DNA of 64,000 nucleotides from DMER64 sp964542305 (GCA_964542305.1 CAZITX010000009.1:21859-85858); one strand, 5' to 3'; counted from the stretch's first letter, positions 16,830 through 26,694 are shown. The notes: generated by a model from the sequence alone, not told the origin. Numbers and translations are program-made.

Positions 16830-16891
16830 TTACCAAAGGTATGAAATTTGAAAGGAAAAATTTGTTCCTTTGCAATTGAAAAACAAAAAAT

Positions 16892-17881
16892 ATGCCGCGC
16901 CTTTTCCTTCTTGTGTCTTGCATTTCAATAGTTCTTCTGTTTAAGTCAGTACCGTTGGAGGCACAAACGACTCGTCCGGAAGAATATGCCCGTACGATCA
17001 CCTCACAAGAACTGGACTTCCATATACGTTACTTGTCAGATAGTCTTTTACAGGGCAGGGAAACCGGTTCGACCGGCGGTTCTCAGGCAACTCAATACAT
17101 CAACAGGATGTTCGACGAATCCGGGTTACGTCCCCTGGGCACGGCAAACCCTTACCGGTACAACGGTTCGTACATCCAGGGATTTGTATGTCCTACCGGC
17201 CAGAAAGGCCGCAATGTGATCGGTTGGATTCCGGCAACAGGAAAAGAAAGCAACGAATACATAATCATATCTGCCCATTACGATCACCTGGGTGTGATAG
17301 ATGGCGTTCTTTATCCCGGGGCAGACAGCAATGCTTCGGGTGTAGCCGCATTGTTATCCCTGGCCAAAGCTTTTAGTGCTGCAACTAATGACGGACACGG
17401 ACTTTCACGTAACCTGATCTTTGTAGCTTACGACGCCAAGGAATTTTCAATGACCGGAGCAAGGATCTTTGCTTTATCCCTGGGAATTCCGGCCGGACAG
17501 GTAGTGTTGAACCTCAACCTGGACCAGATGGGCACTACCCTGGCACCTCCCGGAGATTCAAATAAGTACATGCTGATTCTGGGAGCGGAAAAAGTCCCTG
17601 AACATATTATCCGTTCAATGAACAACACCAATGCTTACTACAATACAGGGTTGGAACTGGATTATTCGTTTTATCGGAGCCCGGAATTCGCTGAGATATT
17701 TTTCACCATGACCGAGCAGTATTTTTTATCCCTCCAAAACATCCCCTCTCTTCTGGTAACATCAGGAGTGAACGATCACACTTACAAGCCCCGGGATACA
17801 CCGGATATTATTGATCTGCCCGTTCTGGAGCTCAGAACGCGGTGGCTTTTCTTTACCCTGTGGGATCTTCTTCAACGTTGA
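16892..17881 (+). CDS. M28-fold protein with altered metal site (probable pseudopeptidase)
   Basis: 329 residues with a signal peptide (to LEAQ). The fold is that of M28 aminopeptidases. The first zinc ligand is kept (H129 and D131 in AHYDHLG), as is D211 in NLDQMG and E184. But the bridging aspartate of GADDNASG is serine (S146), the general-base glutamate of the GEE motif is lysine (K183 in DAKEF), and the last histidine of DYHKPxD is tyrosine (Y298), with a histidine two residues earlier. Three of the residues needed for catalysis are changed, so I expect little or no peptidase activity. It may be a binding protein. The last 10 bases overlap the convergent barrel gene. Confidence 0.75.
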   Translation: MPRLFLLVSCISIVLLFKSVPLEAQTTRPEEYARTITSQELDFHIRYLSDSLLQGRETGSTGGSQATQYINRMFDESGLRPLGTANPYRYNGSYIQGFVCPTGQKGRNVIGWIPATGKESNEYIIISAHYDHLGVIDGVLYPGADSNASGVAALLSLAKAFSAATNDGHGLSRNLIFVAYDAKEFSMTGARIFALSLGIPAGQVVLNLNLDQMGTTLAPPGDSNKYMLILGAEKVPEHIIRSMNNTNAYYNTGLELDYSFYRSPEFAEIFFTMTEQYFLSLQNIPSLLVTSGVNDHTYKPRDTPDIIDLPVLELRTRWLFFTLWDLLQR

Positions 17882-18645
17882 AAAATCCGGATCAAGTCAT
17901 AAGATACCGTAACACTGCCCCGCATTTGTTTCATTTTGTAATCGAAAAAATCACTTCCGGGTTGAAAAATATCTTTTACACCCATCATGATATGAAGTCC
18001 CATGCGGATACGCGGGAGTATACGTGCCTCGTAACCCAGGAAGATACCGGTGTCCCATGTGTCAAGCAATGAGGAAAAATCCATCACCTGCGATGTGTTT
18101 ATTTCGGAGTCAATCCGGTCAGGTTCTGACCCTATAAAACCTTTAACAGCATTGGTAATAAAGTGGGATTTGAAGACATAAGCCCCGAAAAATCCCAGCT
18201 GGATACCATGCTGCCTTTTTTTACCGGCCAGAAATTCCAGATATACGGGAAGTTCCAGCAAGGTGAATCCCATAGACATCTGGGAAGTTCCCGTGAAATA
18301 CTGTACCATATTTTCCCCTTTGAACTTCTGATTGGTAACACGTGCATCCGCATCCATGGCAATGGTCTTGTAGTTGAGGTTTGCCCCCAGGGTCCAGCGC
18401 GAATGTAAGTTAATAAAAAAACGAGCTCCAAGTGTTGCATTCAGCTTGGGATATGCATTGAAAGAACCGCCAACGGCATTCATGGGCACAGGCATGGCTC
18501 CGCCAATGTCCGTCCCTATCTGCGGAGCTATGCAAAATGACGGCACAAATGATACAGGATCTTGTGCCCTTAATGAATTTGCAGACAATACACCCAGGCA
18601 GATGAGTGTCATGACAAATACGGTAAAACTATTCTTCAGGACCAT
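17872..18645 (-). CDS. Outer-membrane beta-barrel protein
   Basis: 257 residues from ATG 18645, which gives a signal peptide (VFVMTLICLGVLSANSLRAQ); in-frame upstream codons would run into uvrA. The mature part shows alternating hydrophobic strands (GARFFINLHSRWTLGANLNY, GMGLHIMMG-type strands) like the small PorT/OmpA-like barrels of Bacteroidota. No functional clue. The start overlaps the end of uvrA by 17 bases, so it is the last gene of the uvrB-relA-uvrA operon. Confidence 0.65.
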   Translation of the reverse strand: MVLKNSFTVFVMTLICLGVLSANSLRAQDPVSFVPSFCIAPQIGTDIGGAMPVPMNAVGGSFNAYPKLNATLGARFFINLHSRWTLGANLNYKTIAMDADARVTNQKFKGENMVQYFTGTSQMSMGFTLLELPVYLEFLAGKKRQHGIQLGFFGAYVFKSHFITNAVKGFIGSEPDRIDSEINTSQVMDFSSLLDTWDTGIFLGYEARILPRIRMGLHIMMGVKDIFQPGSDFFDYKMKQMRGSVTVSYDLIRIFQR

Positions 18646-21445
18646 TTGGTAAAAGTAGTAAAATTTTTGAGCGCAAAGCCCTTCCGGTAGGAAGATCAGT
18701 TCTTTCAGCCATAGCCCGGGGTGTTCCGCAAAAACAACAAGTACCCCCATCTTGTCCCGCTTCGGGTCCCATATCAATAACCCAGTCGGCACATTTTACC
18801 ACATCCATATTGTGTTCCACCACAATTACGGAATGTCCGTTATTTATAAGTGCCTGAAAGGATTTCAGCAGCTTTTCAATATCAAACACGTGCAAACCCG
18901 TTGTGGGTTCGTCAAAAATAAACAACCTGTTTGCTTCCGAATTCTCCCGGGAGAGGAAATATGCCAGTTTTACCCTCTGGCTTTCACCTCCGCTTAAACT
19001 GCTGCTGCTTTGCCCCAGTTTGATGTATGAAAGGCCCACCTCCTCCAAAGGTCTTAACTTATTGGCTATTCGTATGGCCGCAGGTTCTTTTTGGGCAGCG
19101 AAGAAAGCTATTGCCTCTTCCACTGTCATCTCAAGGATATCATATATGTTTTTGTCTTTATACCTGACTTCCAGAATATCCGGTTTAAATCGCCTGCCTG
19201 AGCAGGATTCACATGTCAGAACGACATCGGCCATAAACTGCATTTCCACTTTCACAACGCCTTCTCCCTGGCATTCGGGGCAACGGCCGCCTTCAATATT
19301 AAAAGAAAAATGGGAATGCCCGTACCCGTTCATCCTGGCATAAGGCTGTTCGGAAAACAGTTTCCGGATGTCGTCATACGCTTTGATATACGTTACGGGA
19401 TTGGAACGGGAAGACTTTCCTATGGGATTCTGATCTACCAGTTCCACTCCTGCCAGCCTGTGCAGGTCTCCATCCAGACCGTCGTATTTTCCGGGAGCAG
19501 GTGTCCTGGACTGGTTGTATTGCCTGCTTAAGGCATAATACAGAATATCCCTTACCAGGGAAGATTTTCCCGAGCCACTGACCCCGGTAACTGCCGTAAA
19601 GACCTGCAAGGGAAACTTTACGTCAATCCCTTTCAGGTTGTTATGGGAAGCTCCCCGGACTGTGATATAAGAATTCCATATGCGCGAACCTTGCGGTACC
19701 GGTATTACGTTGGGATCGCTTAAAAAACGGAGGGTGCGGCTTTCGCCCGGATCAATCTTTTCGCCCGGCTTCACAGGCGGCCCCTGGTACATCAGGGAGC
19801 CCCCGTCTTTGCCGGCCAGAGGTCCTATGTCAATGATCTGATCGGCAGCCCGCATGATCTCCTCGTCGTGTTCCACGACCATCACGGTATTACCCATCTC
19901 TTTGAGTGCTTTCAGTGAAGCAAGAAGTCTTTGGGTGTCCCGGGGGTGAAGCCCGATACTCGGCTCGTCAAGTATATAAAGGCTTCCCACCAACGAACTT
20001 CCCAGCGAACTGACCAGGTTCACCCGCTGGCTCTCACCACCGCTTAACGTGGCAGACCGTCTGTTGAGGGTGAGGTATCCCAGCCCCACCTGGTTCAGAA
20101 AATGCAACCGGGAGCGGATCTCTTCCAACGTTCTGCCGGCAATTTCCAATTCCCTTACTGAAAGACTGACCTTGTCCATAAATACAGATAACTGTGTAAC
20201 AGGCATATCCAGGAGCTGATCTATGCGCTTATCCGAGATACGGACATAAGAAGCTTCTTTCCGTAACCGTGTCCCGGAACATTCCGGACATAGTGTCTTT
20301 CCTGTAAAACGGCTGATTATGATCCTGTATTGGATCTTGTACCTGGCCGATTCCAGCTGTTTAAAGAACTTGTTTATTCCAGTTATGCGGTCGTCTCCGT
20401 TCCACAACCAGTCTTTTTCCCGGTCTGTCAGTTCCCTGTAAGGCTTATGTATGGAAAAACCGGCCGCGGATGCGTTTCTTATTACTTCTTCCTTGAAAGA
20501 TTTCATAACATCCCCCCTCCAGCAGGCCACCGCGTCCTGATATACAGACAAACCGGTATCCGGGATCACCAGGGATTCATCTATTCCGGTAACCTGTCCG
20601 TACCCGCCGCAGACGGGGCACGCTCCCAGGGGATTGTTAAAACTGAACATGTATTCATTGGGTTCCATGAACGTGATCCCGTCAGCTTCAAAGCGGGTTG
20701 AAAACGGGACGGTCCCTTCTTCGGTCTGAACATACAACATTCCCCGTCCTGCGGAAAAAGCAGTATTGAGCGATTCGGTAATACGTGCCCTGTTATCGGG
20801 ATTATCCACAGGACTCACACGACCGGTCAGAAGGAAGATCTCCCTGTTGCCGTATTTTTCTTTTTGCTGCAAAATATCTTCTATCCGGATCATTTCCTTA
20901 CCGTCCCAGAAACGTACAAGTCCTTCCTGTTGCAGTTGTAAAAGGATCTCCACACGGCGTTGCCGGTCTTCCCAGCCAAAAGGAGCCAGGATCAAGGCAT
21001 AGGATGTTTCCGGCAACGAAAAAAGAAATTCCAGCACATCCCCGACCGTGTGACGGGTTACTTCTTTTCCGGTAACGGGAGAATAGGTTCTGCCAACCCG
21101 GGCGTAGAGCAAACGCAAATAATCGTATATCTCGGTTGATGTTCCCAGGGTTGAGCGGGGATTGCGCGTATTCACCTTTTGTTCTATGGCAATGGCCGGC
21201 GGAATGCCTTCTATCAGATCCACGTCGGGTTTCTTGATCCTTCCCAGGAACTGGCGGGCATATGCCGAGAGGCTTTCCACGTAACGCCTCTGCCCTTCGG
21301 CAAACAGGGTGTCAAAGGCCAGGGAAGATTTTCCCGAGCCCGAGACACCGGTAATTACTATAAACTGATCCCGGGGAATTTCAATGGAGAGGTTCTTTAA
21401 ATTATGAACCCGTGCACCTTTAACAACAATCTTTTCTTCACTCAT
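18629..21445 (-). CDS. uvrA: Excinuclease ABC subunit A
   Basis: 938 residues, full length for UvrA. Two ABC ATPase modules: Walker A GVSGSGKSS near residue 32 and again at about residue 635, and signature LSGGESQRV in both halves. Zinc-binding cysteine pairs occur in CPVCGGYGQ, CPECSGTRL and CPECQGEG...CESCSGRR. UvrA recognises DNA damage and loads UvrB in nucleotide excision repair. It lies 4 bases after the RelA-type gene and in the same operon as uvrB, an unusual arrangement with a stringent-response gene between the two. Confidence 0.97.
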   Translation of the reverse strand: MSEEKIVVKGARVHNLKNLSIEIPRDQFIVITGVSGSGKSSLAFDTLFAEGQRRYVESLSAYARQFLGRIKKPDVDLIEGIPPAIAIEQKVNTRNPRSTLGTSTEIYDYLRLLYARVGRTYSPVTGKEVTRHTVGDVLEFLFSLPETSYALILAPFGWEDRQRRVEILLQLQQEGLVRFWDGKEMIRIEDILQQKEKYGNREIFLLTGRVSPVDNPDNRARITESLNTAFSAGRGMLYVQTEEGTVPFSTRFEADGITFMEPNEYMFSFNNPLGACPVCGGYGQVTGIDESLVIPDTGLSVYQDAVACWRGDVMKSFKEEVIRNASAAGFSIHKPYRELTDREKDWLWNGDDRITGINKFFKQLESARYKIQYRIIISRFTGKTLCPECSGTRLRKEASYVRISDKRIDQLLDMPVTQLSVFMDKVSLSVRELEIAGRTLEEIRSRLHFLNQVGLGYLTLNRRSATLSGGESQRVNLVSSLGSSLVGSLYILDEPSIGLHPRDTQRLLASLKALKEMGNTVMVVEHDEEIMRAADQIIDIGPLAGKDGGSLMYQGPPVKPGEKIDPGESRTLRFLSDPNVIPVPQGSRIWNSYITVRGASHNNLKGIDVKFPLQVFTAVTGVSGSGKSSLVRDILYYALSRQYNQSRTPAPGKYDGLDGDLHRLAGVELVDQNPIGKSSRSNPVTYIKAYDDIRKLFSEQPYARMNGYGHSHFSFNIEGGRCPECQGEGVVKVEMQFMADVVLTCESCSGRRFKPDILEVRYKDKNIYDILEMTVEEAIAFFAAQKEPAAIRIANKLRPLEEVGLSYIKLGQSSSSLSGGESQRVKLAYFLSRENSEANRLFIFDEPTTGLHVFDIEKLLKSFQALINNGHSVIVVEHNMDVVKCADWVIDMGPEAGQDGGTCCFCGTPRAMAERTDLPTGRALRSKILLLLPNGPEE

Positions 21446-21449
21446 AACA

Positions 21450-23567
21450 TCATTCCCTTACTGCCTTGATGATCCCCTTGATCTTTCTCAGATGGAACAA
21501 CAGAAGGTCCACCTGTTTGTTGGAATTAACGGCTACCTGCAAACGTCCCACGATCTTTCCGCCGTGTCCTGAAAATGTATAACTTCTCATATTAAGGGAA
21601 AGATTTCTCATCACTTCCCCTATCTCTCCTGTCAACCCGATCTCCTCGTAAGCCGTTACCCGTATTCCCACCTGGAAAACGGCAGATGTCACCGTATTGC
21701 GCCACCTTACCTTTTGTATCCTGTAAGGGTATTGCTCCATCAAACGGGCGGCATTGGGACAACTCATCCTGTGAATTTTAATGCCTTCCTTAATGGAGAC
21801 AAATCCAAAAACGGGATCTCCTATAACCGGATTGCAGCATTTTGCCAGTTTGTATTTTATACGACCAAAAGAATCGTCTATCACCAGGTAATCTCCTTCT
21901 CCGTAGCGTGTATGATCTTCTTCCTTTTCTGTCGTCTGGGTTTCCGGGGATTGCTTTGCGGATTTTTCTTCTTTTCCTGTTTCTTCCTGGGTCAGGAAGG
22001 ATTTTATCTCCTGCAGGGAAATGTCCTCCCGGGCTATGGCCGCATAAAAATCACTTATTTGCTTTATCCGGAATTTTTTCATCAGACGGGCAATCGTATC
22101 GGGAGTGAGCTCGACTTTCCAGTTTTTCAAACGTCTTTCCAGGATCTCCCTGCCTGCTGTATCCTGGACACCTGCTTCTTCACGTAGTTTTTGGCGGATC
22201 TTGTTTTTGGCTTTTCCTGAAACCACAAAATTCAGCCAGTCACTGGAAGGCTTCTGGTTTTTAGCAGTAAGGATCTCCACCACATCGCCTGTACTCAGGA
22301 TATCCCTCACCTGGGACATTTTCCCGTTCACACGACCCCCGGTGCATTTGAGCCCAACATTGGTATGGACCTCAAAAGCAAAGTCCAGGACGGTGGATCC
22401 GGCCGGTAAACGTTTCAGATCTCCTGTAGGGGTGAATACATATATTTCATTGGGTTTAAAAAGATCGGCATCTTCCCCGGATCTGAATTCATTAGCAGGG
22501 TTCTGTAACCGTTTTCTCACATTTGCGAGCCAGTCGTTCAGAACTTCTTCGTTTCGCATCCCTTTGTATGCCCAGTGTGCCGCTACCCCATACTCGGCAA
22601 CCATATCCATGCGCCGGCTGCGGATCTGAACTTCCACCACCCATTGATCAGGGGTGCGGACCGTAATGTGCAGCGATTCGTAACCGCTTGCTTTCGGAAC
22701 GGTGACCCAATCCCTCATTCGTTCCGGGATCGGTTCGTAAATTTGGGTAACCAGGGAGTATACCTGCCAACAGACTTCTTTTTCCTTTTCCGGGGGAGTG
22801 TCTATGATAAAACGTATGGCCAGGATGTCGTATACCTCGTCTACATCTACCTGTTGTGCCTTCATTTTGCGCCATATGGAATAGGTGGCTTTGGTCCGGC
22901 TTTTCAGCTCATACTTTATTCCGGCCTTTTTCAATTCTTTCTCCAGTGGCCTGACAAATACGGCTATCCGGGCCTTGCGCTCTATTTCGGTGGCCCTTAT
23001 GTTGTTGGTTATCAGTCGGTAGTCTTCAGGCTGAATGATCTTGAAAGAAAGGTCCTCCAATTCGCTTTTTATCCTGTACACTCCCAGCTGGTGTGCCAAG
23101 GGTGCGTACAACATCAGTGTTTCGGTTGCTTTTTTAATGTGTTCGCCCCGGGGAAAGCATTCGATCAGGGAACGCATTACTTCCAGCCTGTCCGCCAGTT
23201 TTATGAGAGTTATGCGGGGATCTGCCGAGTAGGATATGATCAGTTTCCGGTAATTATCTGCCTGCAACCGGGTCTCTTTTGGATTGATTGTCGAGATTTT
23301 GTTCAGTCCGGCGACCATCAACCCGATATCATTCCCGAAATCCCTCCCGATCTCATCCTGAAGCCCGGGATTCTTGCGGCTGGCTTCATGAAGGTATACC
23401 GTAACGATCGCTTCCCGGGTTAGACCAATCTCGTTTTCTACGATCTGCGCTACGGCATCCACATGGGTCATGAACGGCTTGCCGTTACCCCTAACCAGGC
23501 CGGCCAGCTTTTCCCGTGCAAAGTCTTTGGCACGGACTATCATTTGATCATTCCCCTGCGTGTTCAT
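21450..23567 (-). CDS. RelA/SpoT-family (p)ppGpp synthetase with degenerate hydrolase domain
   Basis: 705 residues with the order HD-like domain (25-180), synthetase (about 220-360), TGS (about 375-440) and C-terminal ACT (about 625-705). The synthetase looks intact: RDWVTVPKASGYESLH, VEVQIRS and AEYGVAAHWAYK. The hydrolase does not: the first histidine is there (H35), but the HD pair is HE (H60-E61), the following ED(T) is replaced by RK, and DRLHNMR reads DRLEVMR. It should therefore make but not break (p)ppGpp, like E. coli RelA. The ATG overlaps the uvrB stop by 4 bases and uvrA follows after 4 bases. Confidence 0.85.
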   Translation of the reverse strand: MNTQGNDQMIVRAKDFAREKLAGLVRGNGKPFMTHVDAVAQIVENEIGLTREAIVTVYLHEASRKNPGLQDEIGRDFGNDIGLMVAGLNKISTINPKETRLQADNYRKLIISYSADPRITLIKLADRLEVMRSLIECFPRGEHIKKATETLMLYAPLAHQLGVYRIKSELEDLSFKIIQPEDYRLITNNIRATEIERKARIAVFVRPLEKELKKAGIKYELKSRTKATYSIWRKMKAQQVDVDEVYDILAIRFIIDTPPEKEKEVCWQVYSLVTQIYEPIPERMRDWVTVPKASGYESLHITVRTPDQWVVEVQIRSRRMDMVAEYGVAAHWAYKGMRNEEVLNDWLANVRKRLQNPANEFRSGEDADLFKPNEIYVFTPTGDLKRLPAGSTVLDFAFEVHTNVGLKCTGGRVNGKMSQVRDILSTGDVVEILTAKNQKPSSDWLNFVVSGKAKNKIRQKLREEAGVQDTAGREILERRLKNWKVELTPDTIARLMKKFRIKQISDFYAAIAREDISLQEIKSFLTQEETGKEEKSAKQSPETQTTEKEEDHTRYGEGDYLVIDDSFGRIKYKLAKCCNPVIGDPVFGFVSIKEGIKIHRMSCPNAARLMEQYPYRIQKVRWRNTVTSAVFQVGIRVTAYEEIGLTGEIGEVMRNLSLNMRSYTFSGHGGKIVGRLQVAVNSNKQVDLLLFHLRKIKGIIKAVRE

Positions 23568-25555
23568 TTACGTATTTTTTCCAATGCGTACATTTCATCC
23601 CTGAAACCGGCGGCTGTAATAAAATCCAGTTTAGAGGCAGCGTCCTCCATTCTTTGCCTGGCTGTAGCAATGGCTTTCTCCAATTGTTGCGGTGTCATGG
23701 AACGTGTAACGGGATCCTCGGCAACCATAGATACCGTATCGCGCTGCTCCCTGTATATATTGCCCTGACCCAGCGTGTCCCTTACATTTATGGCTATCTG
23801 TGTGGGGGTAATTCCGTTTTCCCTGTTATACTGTATCTGTTTGTTGCGTCTTCTTTCCGTTTCGCTGATCGTCCGCGCCATAGAGTCTGTAATGCGGTCT
23901 GCATACATAATGACCTTTCCGTCTACATTACGTGCCGCCCTTCCGGCGGTCTGTGTAAGGGCTCTTTCCGACCTCAGGAATCCTTCCTTATCCGCATCCA
24001 GTATGGCTACCAGGGATACCTGGGGAAGGTCAAGCCCTTCCCGTAAAAGATTTACCCCTATGAGTACATCGTAATACCCTTTCTGAAACTCCTCCAGGAT
24101 CCTTATCCTTTCCAGGGTTTCCACATCCGAGTGTATGTAAGTACAACGGATCTGAATTTTTTGCAAAAATTTATGCAATTCTTCTGCCATGCGTTTGGTC
24201 AGCGTGGTCACCAGCACCCGCTGATCTTTGGCAGCACAGACCCGGATCTCTTCTATCAAATCGTCAATCTGCCCTTCGGTTTTTCTCACTTCCACCGGCG
24301 GATCCAGCAGTCCGGTGGGCCTTACAACCTGCTCTACAATCAACCCGCCGGATTTTTCCAGTTCATAATCTGCCGGAGTGGCTGAAACATACATTCGCTG
24401 ACCTATCACTGTGTCAAACTCATCAAAGGTCAGCGGTCTGTTATCAGCAGCAGCAGGCAGGCGAAATCCGTATTCTATGAGCACTTCTTTCCTGGAACGG
24501 TCACCTCCGTACATTGCTCTTACCTGGGGAAGAGTAACGTGACTTTCATCAATAATGGTTAAAAAATCATCGGCAAAATAATCCAGGAGGCAAAAAGGCC
24601 TGGTCCCCGGTTGTCTGCCGTCAAAATACCTGGAATAGTTTTCAATCCCGGAACAGTAACCCAGTTCGCGGATCATTTCTATATCAAATTCCACACGTTG
24701 CAACAACCGGTTGGCTTCCAGGTGTTTCCCTGCATCCTTAAGGTATGTGACACGTTCGGTAAGATCATCCTGGATGCTTCTGATGGCTTTTTCTTTCCGT
24801 TCTTTTGTGGTCACAAATGCACTGGCCGGATAGATGGCAATGCCTTCAATCCTTTCCAAAACACCGCCTGTAACCGGATCAAAACGTTCAATGGACTCAA
24901 TTTGATCTCCCCAAAAGGCGATCCGGCAGGCTATATCATCGTACGCCAGGTATATATCAATGACATCTCCCCTGACACGGAAAGTACCCCTTTTGAACTC
25001 GTTCTCGTTACGTGAATACAGGGCATCCACCAGTCTGTATAACAACTGGTTGAAATCATGCGCCTGTCCTGTTTTCAAGGTTATGGTATTGGCGTGAAAA
25101 TCGTCCGGGTTCCCAATCCCGTACAAGCATGAAACACTGGATACAACCAATACGTCCCTTCTGCCGCTAAGCAGCGCAGATGAAGTACTTAAACGGAGCT
25201 TCTCTATTTCATCGTTTATACTCAGGTCTTTTTCAATATATACATCCGTAACGGGGAGGTATGCTTCCGGCTGGTAATAATCGTAATAAGACACGAAATA
25301 CTCCACGGCGTTGTCCGGGAAAAAACTCTTAAACTCGGAATAAAGCTGCGCTGCCAGCGTTTTGTTATGGCTTATGACCAATGTCGGCCTCTGCAATTTT
25401 TCCACCACATTGGCCATAGTAAATGTTTTGCCGGATCCCGTAACACCCAACAATACGGCAGCCCCGGTACCATCCCTGAAGAGGGTACTCAACTGTTCTA
25501 TTGCCTGCGGCTGATCTCCCGTAGGCTTGTAAGGGGCTTGAAGCTTGAATTCCAT
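23564..25555 (-). CDS. uvrB: Excinuclease ABC subunit B
   Basis: 663 residues. Walker A GVTGSGKTF near residue 40, the beta-hairpin segment YYDYYQPEAY, the DESHVTLPQ Walker B, helicase motifs (VSATPADYE, GVNLLREGLDLP, QTAGRAARN) and a C-terminal UVR domain ending at KIRK. UvrB is the damage-verifying helicase-like subunit. It is first in the operon; a -7 box TAAATTTG lies 19 bases before the start. Confidence 0.97.
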   Translation of the reverse strand: MEFKLQAPYKPTGDQPQAIEQLSTLFRDGTGAAVLLGVTGSGKTFTMANVVEKLQRPTLVISHNKTLAAQLYSEFKSFFPDNAVEYFVSYYDYYQPEAYLPVTDVYIEKDLSINDEIEKLRLSTSSALLSGRRDVLVVSSVSCLYGIGNPDDFHANTITLKTGQAHDFNQLLYRLVDALYSRNENEFKRGTFRVRGDVIDIYLAYDDIACRIAFWGDQIESIERFDPVTGGVLERIEGIAIYPASAFVTTKERKEKAIRSIQDDLTERVTYLKDAGKHLEANRLLQRVEFDIEMIRELGYCSGIENYSRYFDGRQPGTRPFCLLDYFADDFLTIIDESHVTLPQVRAMYGGDRSRKEVLIEYGFRLPAAADNRPLTFDEFDTVIGQRMYVSATPADYELEKSGGLIVEQVVRPTGLLDPPVEVRKTEGQIDDLIEEIRVCAAKDQRVLVTTLTKRMAEELHKFLQKIQIRCTYIHSDVETLERIRILEEFQKGYYDVLIGVNLLREGLDLPQVSLVAILDADKEGFLRSERALTQTAGRAARNVDGKVIMYADRITDSMARTISETERRRNKQIQYNRENGITPTQIAINVRDTLGQGNIYREQRDTVSMVAEDPVTRSMTPQQLEKAIATARQRMEDAASKLDFITAAGFRDEMYALEKIRK

Positions 25556-25574
25556 AGGAAAATTTTCCGGATGA

Positions 25575-25582
25575 CAAATTTA
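25575..25582 (-). promoter_or_regulatory. -7 box TAAATTTG for uvrB
   Basis: Perfect TAnnTTTG in the 61-base gap between the chromate-transporter stop and uvrB, 19 bases before the uvrB ATG. It separates the uvr operon from the upstream seven-gene operon. No LexA-like palindrome was recognised. Confidence 0.5.
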
Positions 25583-25616
25583 CGGAAAATTTAGCGAGTG
25601 GCTGTTATAAGGATGA

Positions 25617-26144
25617 TCAGTACATCAAAAAACCGGCCACTCCTCCCAGAAACATCAGCAGAATGGGATGTACTTTATAAAAATAAGCCGCCAGAAATGC
25701 CAGTGAGAACAACAGGTAACTGCGGAAATCCACAAAATTTTCAGGTGTTGCCATAACCAGAACAGCCGATGCGATCAGTCCAACCACTACGGGACGAATG
25801 GCCCGGAATATCCCCTGTACGGTTTGATTTTCCCTGTATTTGATAATAAAACGGCTCACCAGGATCATCAACACAACGGAAGGGATTATAAGGGCCAGGG
25901 TTGCCATAACCGATCCCAGGATATTGCCGCCGGAAGAAGTATAACCCACGTAAGTCGCTGTATTGATGGCTATGGGTCCGGGGGTCATCTGGGATATGGC
26001 TACAATATCCGAAAATTCCTGCATGGTAAGCCAGCCGTGATGCCCAACCACCTCATCCTGGATCAGGGACAACATCGCATAGCCTCCTCCAAAACAGAAT
26101 AGTCCGATCTTTAAAAATGTCAGGAAAAGCTGTAAATAGATCAT
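25617..26144 (-). CDS. Chromate transporter, half-size subunit
   Basis: 175 residues, one ChrA domain, with the signature FFGGGYAML-like run (GLFCFGGGYAMLSLI), MTPGPIAINTATYVGY and about five to six membrane helices. Half-size ChrA proteins work as pairs encoded by adjacent genes and export chromate or another anion by proton exchange. Its ATG overlaps the stop of its partner by 4 bases. Last gene of the operon. In an anaerobe the natural anion may well be something other than chromate. Confidence 0.85.
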   Translation of the reverse strand: MIYLQLFLTFLKIGLFCFGGGYAMLSLIQDEVVGHHGWLTMQEFSDIVAISQMTPGPIAINTATYVGYTSSGGNILGSVMATLALIIPSVVLMILVSRFIIKYRENQTVQGIFRAIRPVVVGLIASAVLVMATPENFVDFRSYLLFSLAFLAAYFYKVHPILLMFLGGVAGFLMY

Positions 26145-26692
26145 AAGCCCTTCCTCCTATTCCTGTATTTATCAAAACGATACCACAAATAACCGCCCAG
26201 TCCGGCTGCAAGGATCACCCAGACGGGGGAAACGCCAAAAAGCCATATCAGCATGGCCGATGATGCAGCAATAAAACCCGTTACCACCGTCAGCCCGATG
26301 GCCCTCATAGTAGTAATGACCGGAACGGCAATAAGTGCTACCACAACGGGCCGCATTCCCAAAAATATCCGTTCTACCACAGGATTGTCCCGGAAACTTT
26401 TGAAAAAAAGTGCCAGAGCCAGGATGGCAAAAAAAGGAGCTATAACTGCTCCGGCTACAGCCGTCAAAGCTCCCTTCAACCCTTTGAGCCTGTAACCTAC
26501 ACCCACGGCAATATTGATGGCAATTACTCCGGGAAGTGTCTGTGTAGCGGCCAAGAGATCAGTAAAATCTTCTTTAGTGATCCATTTTTTGCGGTTCACC
26601 ACATCAGCCTCTATCAAAGGCAACATGGCCAGTCCGCCGCCAATGGTAAAAGCGCCGATCCTGAAAAAAACCTTAAACAGATCCCAGTACAT
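26141..26692 (-). CDS. Chromate transporter, half-size subunit
   Basis: 183 residues from ATG 26692; a GTG two codons upstream (26698) would overlap the mtaB stop by 4 bases and is an alternative start. The single ChrA domain shows GAFTIGGGLAMLPLIE, QTLPGVIAINIAVGVGY and five or six membrane helices. Forms a pair with the following gene. Confidence 0.85.
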   Translation of the reverse strand: MYWDLFKVFFRIGAFTIGGGLAMLPLIEADVVNRKKWITKEDFTDLLAATQTLPGVIAINIAVGVGYRLKGLKGALTAVAGAVIAPFFAILALALFFKSFRDNPVVERIFLGMRPVVVALIAVPVITTMRAIGLTVVTGFIAASSAMLIWLFGVSPVWVILAAGLGGYLWYRFDKYRNRRKGL

Positions 26693-26694
26693 GA

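Noticed and set aside
21714..22187. Long plus-strand frames opposite the RelA-type and uvr genes
   Set aside because: They mirror conserved coding sequence on the other strand, lack family resemblance and have no promoter or ribosome site.
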